NCBI GenBank assembly: GCA_021827245.1
Contig: JAKAWN010000417.1
Location: 1 to 5,978 of the forward strand
DNA from: Acidobacteriota bacterium
GTDB lineage: Bacteria > Acidobacteriota > Terriglobia > UBA7540
DNA length: 5,978 bases
Direction of reading: 5' to 3'
Numbering within the stretch: position 1 is the first letter of the stretch; every line of letters begins with the position of its first letter. The translations under genes were made by a program, and so were the position numbers. A model generated the notes under the pieces. That model made no database searches, was not told the origin of the DNA, and saw only the letters and a program-made list of their open reading frames with translations. Of the stretch, positions 1-5,444 are shown piece after piece.

Positions 1-50
1 CGCATGGCTTGCCGAACTCCGTTTCTCTTCAAACCGCCCTTCCGCGCGCC

Positions 51-88
51 GGTATTCCGGATTGTTTCCGGAAGGTATCCGGAATACC
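51..88. promoter_or_regulatory. Three-site phased palindromic operator candidate
   Basis: This 38-bp hyphenated palindrome is centred between bases 69 and 70. The outer arms GGTATTCCGGAT (51-62) and ATCCGGAATACC (77-88) are exact reverse complements, and the centre is the palindrome TTCCGGAA (66-73). The hexamer TCCGGA therefore occurs at 56-61, 67-72 and 78-83, at a spacing of 11 bp, about one helical turn. Such phasing is typical of cooperative binding by small dimeric repressors such as ribbon-helix-helix proteins. It lies 29 bp before the start of the small gene at 118, so autoregulation by that product is the simplest inference. An alternative reading is an RNA hairpin (AAGGTAT 72-78 with ATACCTT 84-90, followed by TT) acting as a weak terminator or attenuator. 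Confidence 0.65.
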
Positions 89-117
89 TTTTGGGTAGGA
101 AAAAGGGGATCCAAACC

Positions 118-429
118 ATGTCCGACAAGCAAGGCCGCTATCGGAAACACAAGGCCGAACAGGGCTTCCATCGCGTTGAAATTTTGGTGCCGGAAGAGGC
201 CGCCACTCATCTGAAGGCCTATGCTCGCGCGCTTCGTGATGCGCATCGCCTTGGTGCTCGCTTTCCGTCTTTCGATGGAATGCCGCCCGCGTCGGACGGG
301 ACATACAGCAGAAAGCCGGCGTCAATTCTCCCCAAGGCAGACAGGAAAAGCGGCAAACCCGAACCAAGAATTGTCAGCGGCAGGCATGCCATGCAGAAGA
401 AACCCGATTTTTCCGGCGGCCTGTTTTAG
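118..429 (+). CDS. Small ribbon-helix-helix-like DNA-binding protein (putative)
   Basis: The predicted protein has 103 aa. Residues 17-24 (FHRVEILV) followed by PEEAATHLKAYARALRDAHR (25-44) resemble the short beta strand and first helix of CopG/Arc-type ribbon-helix-helix proteins, which bind DNA as dimers through the strand. The second helix is not obvious. The remaining half (45-103) is basic, rich in Pro, Ser and Lys, and probably disordered. The frame stays open upstream to base 4, but ATG 118 is chosen because AGGA and AAAAGGGG at 97-107 make a good ribosome binding site, and because the longer version would read through the palindrome at 51-88. With that palindrome just upstream, a self-regulating repressor, antitoxin-like protein or plasmid accessory DNA-binding protein is likely. 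No toxin gene is visible directly downstream. The family assignment is by eye only. Confidence 0.6.
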   Translation: MSDKQGRYRKHKAEQGFHRVEILVPEEAATHLKAYARALRDAHRLGARFPSFDGMPPASDGTYSRKPASILPKADRKSGKPEPRIVSGRHAMQKKPDFSGGLF

Positions 430-452
430 GCCCGATTTTCCCAGGCACTGGG
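418..452 (+). terminator. Two short hairpins at the end of the 118-429 gene (weak terminator candidate)
   Basis: GGCCT (418-422) pairs with AGGCC (428-432) across a GTTTT loop that overlaps the TAG stop codon and is followed by CGATTTTCCC. A second hairpin, CCCAG (440-444) with CTGGG (448-452) and a 3-nt loop, follows directly. Both stems are only 5 bp and the T tract is short and interrupted, so intrinsic termination is possible but not convincing. The direct repeat CCCGATTTT (403-411 and 431-439) brackets the first hairpin. Confidence 0.25.
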
Positions 453-754
453 TCGGATCATCATGTAGCAGTAAATGGTAAATTTTAAGTCAATCCAATA
501 TGTTATATGATTGTCGATGGTGTTGCGCCGAGGCAGACCCCCTATGGGTCTTCATGCTTATTTTTGCGGAAACAAAAGTTCAAGGGGCATACCCGCGAGC
601 GCGCAGCGCAGTCAGCTTGAGCGCCGGGCGCGCTGCTTTGAATAGCAGAGACATGCCCGGCGCTCCTGCCAGCTTCCATCGGTATGGGCAAAGCGCATTT
701 GGAACGATTTCCGTCCATCACCGTTCTTATTTCGCGTTCACCCGCAAGCCGCTC
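430..754. other. Noncoding gap rich in inverted repeats between convergent genes
   Basis: No credible gene was found in these 325 bp. A plus-strand frame at 500-784 exists, but it has no ribosome binding site and runs into the end of the opposing gene. The gap holds the short hairpin at 440-452, an AT-rich stretch at about 470-515 with the imperfect repeat CAATC (491-495) and GATTG (509-513), a GACCC/GGGTC hairpin at 536-550 followed by an interrupted T run, and the long hairpin at 619-665. AT-rich DNA beside several inverted repeats is a layout found in plasmid transfer origins, but no nic consensus is recognised, so this remains a guess. A small RNA or bidirectional terminator region are alternatives. 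Confidence 0.4.
619..665. repeat. Nested 47-nt inverted repeat (strong hairpin)
   Basis: GAGCGCCGGGC (619-629) and GCCCGGCGCTC (655-665) are perfect reverse complements. Within the loop CTGCT (633-637) pairs with AGCAG (644-648) around a 6-nt loop, giving a two-tier hairpin. The structure is bracketed by near-identical octamers GTCAGCTT (611-618) and GCCAGCTT (668-675). There is no T run on either side, so it is not a standard intrinsic terminator. Possible roles are a protein-binding cruciform, a transfer-origin arm, a structured RNA or a very small mobile remnant. Confidence 0.7.
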
Positions 755-1498
755 TTATCCGACCACACGAGTTCGTTTGGCTAGATCACGCTCCAGAGGA
801 GCTTTTCGTGCATTTTGATGCCTCGTCAATTTCTCAACGCAATCTGGACAAAGAAGGCCACTCTTATCGGCTTCGCTCATGGCGTGGTATTTCTTGTCGT
901 CTGATAGATCTGCTTCCCTCATCTCACACAACCGTTCCTTGAAAGCCTGCGCTCCCAGTCTCCGCGTATGGGCCTCACGCAGATTGAGAGCATTTACAAG
1001 AATTTTCTGTATGACATCCTTATCTCCGTACCCATGCGCCAGTCTCGAATTTGCACTTCCTATGTCATTAACAAATCCACACTCTATTATTGGTATGTCA
1101 TGTAATATTTGTGCTGTTTTGCATTGTATTATTGTATATTGTCCAGTCTCAGCATCAAATAAATCTGCTTTATCAACCACACATATAGTTCCGCCATATG
1201 GTTCATGCATAATAAAATCCATCATTTCTTTCATTTTTGGACGATTTATTAAATCGCTCTCGTAAAATATACGATGTTCTAGGTTTTTTTCGTGAATAAG
1301 AAGGCCTTTTCTCTTATATGCCTCTGCTTCACCTACAGGTATTAATCCTTTCGCCCATCCTTGCAGATACGCGATCCGCATTGCCCCCATAAACATGTCT
1401 ACTTCCGCCAATCTTTTCCTGTTCCATGTCGGTTTTTCCCTCTCATCGTTGTGCTGCCGTGCAGCGACGTAGCCCACCAGCGGCATAGACATTCCCAT
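755..1498 (-). CDS. Hypothetical protein, AT-rich, possible PD-(D/E)XK-like motif
   Basis: The product has 247 aa and I do not recognise its family. ATG 1498 is preferred because GGAGAG (1508-1503 on the minus strand) lies 4 nt before it. An in-frame ATG at 1531 would add 11 residues but has no clear ribosome binding site. About residues 103-127 comprise a hydrophobic strand, then D112 and a QxK triad (Q125, C126, K127) in YTIIQCK. The order strand-D-x13-QxK recalls the core of Mrr-like PD-(D/E)XK nucleases, but this is an eye-level resemblance. A CPDC pair lies near the C-terminus, and the last 40 residues are highly charged. Bases 1081-1320 are only about 31% GC by hand count, far below neighbouring genes, which points to horizontal acquisition. 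The gene runs opposite to all other genes here and shares its upstream region with the gene at 1628. Confidence 0.7.
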   Translation of the reverse strand: MGMSMPLVGYVAARQHNDEREKPTWNRKRLAEVDMFMGAMRIAYLQGWAKGLIPVGEAEAYKRKGLLIHEKNLEHRIFYESDLINRPKMKEMMDFIMHEPYGGTICVVDKADLFDAETGQYTIIQCKTAQILHDIPIIECGFVNDIGSANSRLAHGYGDKDVIQKILVNALNLREAHTRRLGAQAFKERLCEMREADLSDDKKYHAMSEADKSGLLCPDCVEKLTRHQNARKAPLERDLAKRTRVVG

Positions 1499-1502
1499 TT
1501 TT

Positions 1503-1508
1503 CTCTCC
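1503..1508 (-). promoter_or_regulatory. Ribosome binding site selecting start 1498
   Basis: Minus-strand GGAGAG is followed by AAAA and ATG at 1498. It favours the internal methionine over the upstream ATG at 1531, whose leader (AAAAAAGTAG) has no good Shine-Dalgarno match. Confidence 0.55.
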
Positions 1509-1615
1509 AAAATCTTCCTAGAGTAGGTCATCTACTTTTTTATTTCTCGATGCGTCATTTTAGGTTTGGTCACGAAGACCGCGATGCGTCTCAATCATGA
1601 GCGCATCGATCACAT

Positions 1616-1619
1616 AGGA
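1616..1619 (+). promoter_or_regulatory. Ribosome binding site selecting start 1628
   Basis: AGGA lies 8 nt before ATG 1628. It overlaps the other in-frame ATG (1619) and so could not serve that codon, which makes 1628 the better start. Confidence 0.5.
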
Positions 1620-1627
1620 TGACGGGT

Positions 1628-1951
1628 ATGACTTTTAATGACGAAAATTTTGCTAAATTTGTCGACTTCCTCCGTGACAAGCGCCTGCCACTGCATCTCA
1701 CGGAAGACGAGATCATCGATCTCGTCGGACCCGACGCGGAGCAGGCGTTTTGTGCTGCCTTTCAAAGCGTCAATCAGCGCCTGACAGAGGTGGCTGGCAA
1801 ATGGATGGAATCGGTCCTGTGCCCTCAAAAAGGCGGGCATCCCCAGACGTACTACGTCACCGTGTACCGCGAAGGCCAAAAAAGCCTTTTCCCGAATGCG
1901 CGGGCGCCGGCGGCCGGGCCCTACTGGATCCCTGATCGCCTTCGCGCATGA
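1628..1951 (+). CDS. Hypothetical small protein, paralogue A of a tandem pair
   Basis: The product has 107 aa, with no signal peptide or membrane segment evident, and is of unrecognised family. The N-terminal part is acidic and helical in appearance, with LPLHLTEDEIIDLVGP near residues 21-36. The C-terminal third is distinctive: TVYREGQKSLF, then ARAP, then AGPYWIPDRLR just before the stop. It is clearly homologous to the gene at 2106-2423: 24 of the last 30 residues agree, and the TEDE(I/L) block is shared. The pattern of beta-strand-like segments (YYVTVY, then GPYWIP) suggests a small compact domain, but no fold is claimed. It is the first rightward gene after the divergent control region and may be regulated by the CGATGCG repeats. 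A GC-rich hairpin follows the stop by 7 nt. ATG 1628 was chosen over 1619 on ribosome binding site spacing. Confidence 0.75.
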   Translation: MTFNDENFAKFVDFLRDKRLPLHLTEDEIIDLVGPDAEQAFCAAFQSVNQRLTEVAGKWMESVLCPQKGGHPQTYYVTVYREGQKSLFPNARAPAAGPYWIPDRLRA

Positions 1952-1958
1952 AAACTCG

Positions 1959-1984
1959 ACCCCGGCCGCATATGCGGCCGGGGT
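1959..1984 (+). terminator. 26-bp perfect palindrome after paralogue A (hairpin)
   Basis: Bases 1959-1971 and 1972-1984 are exact reverse complements (half-site ACCCCGGCCGCAT). As RNA this is a very stable GC-rich hairpin beginning 7 nt after the stop codon. It is followed by pyrimidine-rich TCCCTCCCCTC rather than a T run, so it may be a rho-independent-like terminator, a transcript-stabilising stem that separates expression of the two paralogues, or a protein-binding site. A related hairpin stands at the same place after paralogue B. Confidence 0.6.
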
Positions 1985-2105
1985 TCCCTCCCCTCATCCG
2001 GATACGCGCCGTCGGAGAGCCTCCAGGCGCCTCGACCGCGTTCCAGACGATGTCAAAACGCGACGTCAACACTTCGACATGCCCAGAAAAGGAAAGTCCT
2101 CAACC

Positions 2106-2423
2106 ATGTTCATTCGCCGCATTGTTCACGCTCTATCCGACTGGGTACGCCCCCAGCCGCTTCCGCTTCAGATTACTGAGGATGAACTCCTCGAGATCAT
2201 CGGGCCAGAGATTGAAGCCTTTCGCTTCCACTTCAGCATGATCAACGGCTGCCTGTCCCGCACCACCAACATAAAGATGGAATTGATTTCGTGCCCCGCA
2301 ACCTCGACCCACCCTTCTACATTCTACCTCACGGTTTACTACGAAGGTCAGAAAAGCCTGTTCTTTGAGGCACGGGCGCCGAAGGCGGGCCCCTACTGGA
2401 TCCCTGATCATCTCCGCTCATGA
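2106..2423 (+). CDS. Hypothetical small protein, paralogue B of a tandem pair
   Basis: The product has 105 aa and is homologous to the product of 1628-1951. It shares LPLxxTEDE(L)LEIIGP near residues 18-34 and the C-terminal block TVYYEGQKSLF, ARAP, AGPYWIPDHLR. The first 17 residues (MFIRRIVHALSDWVRPQ) differ from paralogue A and look amphipathic and basic. Start 2106 is preceded by AAAAGGAAAG (2087-2096), a usable though slightly distant ribosome binding site. An in-frame ATG at 2079 would add nine residues but lacks one. About 150 bp separates it from paralogue A, with a hairpin between, so it may have its own promoter. Function is unknown. Its place directly ahead of the transfer unit suggests an accessory role in plasmid biology, which is inference only. 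Confidence 0.75.
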   Translation: MFIRRIVHALSDWVRPQPLPLQITEDELLEIIGPEIEAFRFHFSMINGCLSRTTNIKMELISCPATSTHPSTFYLTVYYEGQKSLFFEARAPKAGPYWIPDHLRS

Positions 2424-2432
2424 AAACTCGAC

Positions 2433-2453
2433 CTCGGCCGCACAGCGGCCGAG
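2433..2453 (+). terminator. GC-rich hairpin after paralogue B
   Basis: CTCGGCCGC (2433-2441) pairs with GCGGCCGAG (2445-2453) across a 3-nt loop, starting 9 nt after the stop codon, and is followed by ATCATTTCC. The segment leading into it (TCATGAAAACTCGACC) matches that before the hairpin after paralogue A. The T tract is weak, so it may only partly terminate, or may protect mRNA ends. It lies 24 nt before the next gene's start. Confidence 0.5.
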
Positions 2454-2477
2454 ATCATTTCCACACGGATCGAAGAC

Positions 2478-3266
2478 ATGCAAAACATGAAGAATTCTCC
2501 CTCGCGCTGCTATCTCATTGGCAATGACAAAGGCGGGGTCGCAAAGGATCTCAGCGCCGAAGGCTTCAAGATCGCGCTCCAACGCCACAATCTTGAGCAC
2601 CAGCTGATCGAAATCGAAAGTCAGAAGCGCCTCGGTGTTCTTTACCCGGACACCCACTTCATCAAAGCCTCCGCCATCGGCGCTGATGAACTCTACACCA
2701 ACCCGGACAAGGTCTTCGAGCCGATGGACCGGATGGCCGGTTTGGTGCGCTCAAAGCCGATTTCGGTCGTGTGCCTCGGCGCGAATCTAACCAGCGGTTT
2801 TCTCCGTTGGTCCGAAACCAACGGCGCTCGCTGCTTCGGAGACGGCTCCGCTCTTCACTTCGTTTGTCTCCTGACCATGAACCGGGCGGCGTTGGCTGCT
2901 GGGTTGACCAACTTATACGATTTTGGCGTGCAGTATCCGGCAGCGCAACGCACAGCCCTGCTCAATGAATTTGCAGCACCTTTCATCGATGGCGATCGTA
3001 ACCTTGCCAAGCGCCTCCGCGAGGCACAGGGAGATGGTGAGCCCATCGAAACCCTCAAGCTTACGCGCATGGCAGCCCCCGCCTGGGGTTACATTCAGAA
3101 TTTAGGCCCGCTCGCGGATGTCGCAACGATGCCCGCGCAGCGTCTGATTGACCTCGGCCTGCCCGAGGGGCCCGCGATCCGTTCGATGGCGATGTTCGAG
3201 AAGTGGCTCGAACATGATCTTGTCGGGCCTTTGTCGACCCTTTTGCCGCTGATCAAGGAGGGTTGA
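2478..3266 (+). CDS. ParA/MinD-like P-loop NTPase with degenerate motifs
   Basis: The product has 262 aa. The N-terminus YLIGNDKGGVAKD (12-24) is a deviant Walker A of the ParA/MinD/TraL type: the signature lysine K18 and P-loop lysine K23 are present, but D24 replaces the usual Thr/Ser that binds magnesium. A hydrophobic strand at 93-100 (KPISVVCL, then GAN) is where a Walker B aspartate would be expected, and C99 stands there instead. EIESQKRLGVLYP (45-57) resembles the segment after the second strand in conjugation-linked relatives. ATP may be bound without normal hydrolysis. Family members position plasmids or transfer complexes. Start 2478 is supported by GGA 8 nt upstream; ATG 2487 is an alternative. 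The stop overlaps a possible TTG start (3263) of the next gene, placing it in an operon with the coupling protein. I am fairly sure of the superfamily but unsure of the specific role. Confidence 0.7.
   Translation: MQNMKNSPSRCYLIGNDKGGVAKDLSAEGFKIALQRHNLEHQLIEIESQKRLGVLYPDTHFIKASAIGADELYTNPDKVFEPMDRMAGLVRSKPISVVCLGANLTSGFLRWSETNGARCFGDGSALHFVCLLTMNRAALAAGLTNLYDFGVQYPAAQRTALLNEFAAPFIDGDRNLAKRLREAQGDGEPIETLKLTRMAAPAWGYIQNLGPLADVATMPAQRLIDLGLPEGPAIRSMAMFEKWLEHDLVGPLSTLLPLIKEG
3255..3261 (+). promoter_or_regulatory. Ribosome binding site selecting a TTG start at 3269
   Basis: AAGGAGG is a near-perfect Shine-Dalgarno sequence located inside the end of the NTPase gene. It lies 7 nt before TTG 3269 but only 1 nt before TTG 3263, so 3269 is the better start for the membrane protein gene. 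Confidence 0.6.
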
Positions 3267-3268
3267 CA

Positions 3269-3631
3269 TTGAAACCGCCACAATCTCACGCCGAAGCGCA
3301 CGCTGCGTGGTCAGCAGAACAGTTCGCTGAATTTAAGCGCCTGTCTTCGAAGGATCGCCTGGCAGCGGTAAAAAACGGTGCCCTTGAGGACTGGAGAAAA
3401 GGCCACCGTGACGCAGCTCTTAACCTGATCGCCGGAGTCAAACAAACTCCATCATCAAGTGCACGCCTGACTGCGCCTCCCTTTGAAGCAGCCACCACCC
3501 CCCTGCCCCGTTTGGCCACGCACTCGCCCTCCGTCGATCCGTTCCTGATCGTGACTGTTGGTGGATGGATCCTGATCGTGGCGCTTGTCGCCGCATATGC
3601 GTACGACATTATTGAAAGGATTTCACTATGA
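3269..3631 (+). CDS. Small single-pass membrane protein of the transfer operon
   Basis: The product has 120 aa and starts at a TTG codon chosen by the AAGGAGG site 7 nt upstream. An in-frame TTG at 3269-6 is too close to that site. Residues 1-57 are charged and helical in appearance (SAEQFAEFKRLSSKDRLAAVKNGALEDWRKG), 58-91 form a Pro/Ser/Thr-rich linker, and 92-113 (FLIVTVGGWILIVALVAAYAYD) form one transmembrane helix close to the C-terminus. The layout suggests a tail-anchored protein with its soluble domain in the cytoplasm. The stop shares ATGA with the coupling protein start, so the two are probably translationally coupled and may interact in the inner membrane. I do not recognise the family. 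Plausible roles are an adaptor or anchor linking the NTPase to the coupling protein, which is inference. Confidence 0.75.
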   Translation: MKPPQSHAEAHAAWSAEQFAEFKRLSSKDRLAAVKNGALEDWRKGHRDAALNLIAGVKQTPSSSARLTAPPFEAATTPLPRLATHSPSVDPFLIVTVGGWILIVALVAAYAYDIIERISL

Positions 3632-5409
3632 CGAAACGTCCCCCAGCGGTTTTCGCGTGGCGGAAGCCGTTTGCCCCGACGGCCGTTTACGTCCTTTTTT
3701 ACGCGATCCCGACCATACCCTTCTCATTTGTCGTCATTTTCGGCTTGTTACCGCCATTCTGGGGGGGACCGAGCCGCGGCCTGCTCACGGAAACACACTT
3801 CGCGTGGGACAACACCGCCGCTGTCTCATGGAACTACGTATTTGACATCCTCTCTCAACATCTTCCTTTTCCAGAATACTGGCGCGCGGATGTTTGGGTC
3901 GGTTTGCTCGAGAACGATACGGTATGGAGCAATTTTCTTGTCCGCCTTGGCGCAACATTTGCCGCTACGGCCTGGGTGATCATCGTGCTTTCCGTCCGAC
4001 GATACTTCTACACTGGGCGTACCATGGGCTTCGAATATGCGTCTGGCCCCCGTTTGCTGGAGGGCCGCGCTGCAATTCGTGCGGCCAACGCGGCAATTGC
4101 TGAAGAGGATTCCCCGCGATCCAACGGATTGTATCTGACCCGCGATTTGAAGTTGTCCTTAAAACGTGAGCTTGGCAGCTTCGGGATTTTTGGAACCCAA
4201 GGCAGCGGAAAAACCACAGTTCTTAAATTCTTGTTTGCGCAGCTTATTGATCGCGCGAACACGAAACTCATCATCCTTGATCAGAAAGGTGACTTCACGG
4301 CCCAGTGGCCAAGCCAGAGCGTTATCTTCTTCGCACCGCATGACCAACGGTCGCATGCGTGGGATATTGGCGCCGATGTCGTGACCGACATGCATGCGCA
4401 CGAATTGGCGGCTTCCTTGATCCCTATACCTGCCGGTAGCTCAGATCCCTTTTGGCCAGAAGGTGCACGCCAGATTGCGGAAGCCCTCATCATCGCACAG
4501 CAGCGTCGTTACGGAAAGCATTGGGGTTTCCTGGAGCTGCTTTATGCATTCGAATCCTCTCCCACAGAGCTTAGGGCTATGGTTGAGCCGATACACCGTG
4601 ACGTCCTGGAATTCCTCGCTGTCGACGAACACGGCCAGTTCACACGCACAGCAGCTGGCTTTGTCACCCACCTTCGAGCCAAGGTGATGCCTATGCTCCG
4701 CCCATTAGCCATTTCCTGGGGTCTGGTCCCAAAAGAAAAGCGCGTGTCCCTCAGATCCTGGCTTTATGGTAATGGACCGGATGCTCAGACTCTGATTCTA
4801 CAAAACAACACGAACTTTCCAGAGATCAGTGCCACATGGATGCGTTCGGTCATCCGGACTCTCGTGCGGATCACGGGCAGTTCAAGTTTTCCGGATTTTG
4901 AGGAGAAAGGCCAAAATATCTGGTTCATCCTTGATGAATTCCCACAGATCGGACATCTTCCTGAGCTTCTGACGATCCCCGAAACGCACAGATCGAAAGG
5001 CGTAACGCTTCTACTGACGGCACAGGCGGCCAGCCAGATTTACACCGCATACGACAAGCATCAGGCGGATACGCTGTTTACTCTTCTGCAGACAAAGATC
5101 ATCTTGCAACCCGGGCAAGGCAGCGGGTTCGTCGAAAAGATAAACGACTGGCTTGGTCAATTCCAATGGCGGGATCCCGCTGACAGCGGTACCACTGATG
5201 GCGGTTCCCGCAAGTCGATTGCCATACATCACGACGACCCCGTCTCGGCTTCTTACATGGCAACTCTCGGTAAGAATAAAGGAAGAATAGAAGGTCTGGT
5301 CGTTGGTCTTGGTTCCAACCCCTGCCGCATGAGTTGGCCACTCCAAAAATGGTCCATTCAGCGGCCTGGCGTTCTGCTGATGGATTGGGCTAACCGGGAA
5401 AATTCATGA
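3628..5409 (+). CDS. Type IV coupling protein (TrwB/VirD4/TraD-like DNA-transfer ATPase)
   Basis: The 593-aa product is an inner-membrane ATPase that brings the relaxase-DNA complex to the type IV secretion channel. Two N-terminal hydrophobic regions (about 19-45 and 103-123) flank a periplasmic stretch of about 60 residues, the standard coupling protein topology. The cytoplasmic part holds Walker A GTQGSGKT (189-196), ILDQKGDF (216-223), DPFWPEGAR (273-281), Walker B IWFILDEF (431-438, with D436 and E437) and LLLTAQAASQI (461-471), all in the order and spacing of the TrwB/TraD family. Length is normal and the frame is intact. ATG 3628 overlaps the preceding stop, with AAGGA 7 nt upstream. 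No relaxase or channel gene is in the window, so its partners lie elsewhere or beyond the insertion element just downstream. Confidence 0.9.
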   Translation: MTKRPPAVFAWRKPFAPTAVYVLFYAIPTIPFSFVVIFGLLPPFWGGPSRGLLTETHFAWDNTAAVSWNYVFDILSQHLPFPEYWRADVWVGLLENDTVWSNFLVRLGATFAATAWVIIVLSVRRYFYTGRTMGFEYASGPRLLEGRAAIRAANAAIAEEDSPRSNGLYLTRDLKLSLKRELGSFGIFGTQGSGKTTVLKFLFAQLIDRANTKLIILDQKGDFTAQWPSQSVIFFAPHDQRSHAWDIGADVVTDMHAHELAASLIPIPAGSSDPFWPEGARQIAEALIIAQQRRYGKHWGFLELLYAFESSPTELRAMVEPIHRDVLEFLAVDEHGQFTRTAAGFVTHLRAKVMPMLRPLAISWGLVPKEKRVSLRSWLYGNGPDAQTLILQNNTNFPEISATWMRSVIRTLVRITGSSSFPDFEEKGQNIWFILDEFPQIGHLPELLTIPETHRSKGVTLLLTAQAASQIYTAYDKHQADTLFTLLQTKIILQPGQGSGFVEKINDWLGQFQWRDPADSGTTDGGSRKSIAIHHDDPVSASYMATLGKNKGRIEGLVVGLGSNPCRMSWPLQKWSIQRPGVLLMDWANRENS

Positions 5410-5444
5410 GGGTTGGCGACATCGTAACAGGGGCAAAAGTGTGA
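5406..5444 (+). pseudogene. Start of a coupled downstream gene, apparently cut by the insertion element
   Basis: ATG 5406 overlaps the stop of the coupling protein gene (ATGA), the same arrangement as the previous junction, and GGGA lies 6 nt upstream. The frame reads MRVGDIVTGAKV and then stops at 5442-5444, right where IS66-like sequence seems to begin. The simplest reading is that a fourth operon gene was interrupted. The stop codon may come from the element or from the duplicated target. It could also be a chance start codon. Confidence 0.4.

Larger units (their letters stand above)
1499..1627. promoter_or_regulatory. Divergent intergenic control region with CGATGCG repeats
   Basis: This region separates the minus-strand gene starting at 1498 from the plus-strand gene starting at 1628, so it should carry both promoters. 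CGATGCGTC occurs at 1548-1556 and again at 1582-1590. The inverse, CGCATCG, lies at 1602-1608 and forms a 7-bp inverted repeat with 1582-1588. Motif centres are about 34 bp and 20 bp apart, close to whole helical turns, as expected for an operator. A T/A-rich tract (about 1535-1546) could help promoter melting. No exact -35/-10 pair is claimed. Confidence 0.5.

Noticed and set aside
4..117. Upstream extension of the 118-429 frame to ATG 4
   Set aside because: It would translate through the 51-88 palindrome, and a good ribosome binding site precedes ATG 118 instead.
585..658. Alternative pairing GGGCAT (585-590) with ATGCCC (653-658), suggesting a riboswitch-like switch
   Set aside because: The six-base pairing is weak compared with the 11-bp stem at 619-665, and no adjacent start codon or terminator would be controlled.
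500..784. Open frame on the plus strand (94 codons)
   Set aside because: It has no ribosome binding site, composition unlike a protein gene, and it overlaps the end of the convergent gene at 755 and the large hairpin.
879..1265. Plus-strand open frame opposite the AT-rich gene
   Set aside because: It has no ribosome binding site; the minus-strand frame is longer, has a good ribosome binding site and reads as a plausible soluble protein.
1896..2105. Upstream extension of the paralogue B frame to ATG 1896
   Set aside because: It would overlap paralogue A and read through the 26-bp palindrome; homology to paralogue A begins only after 2106.
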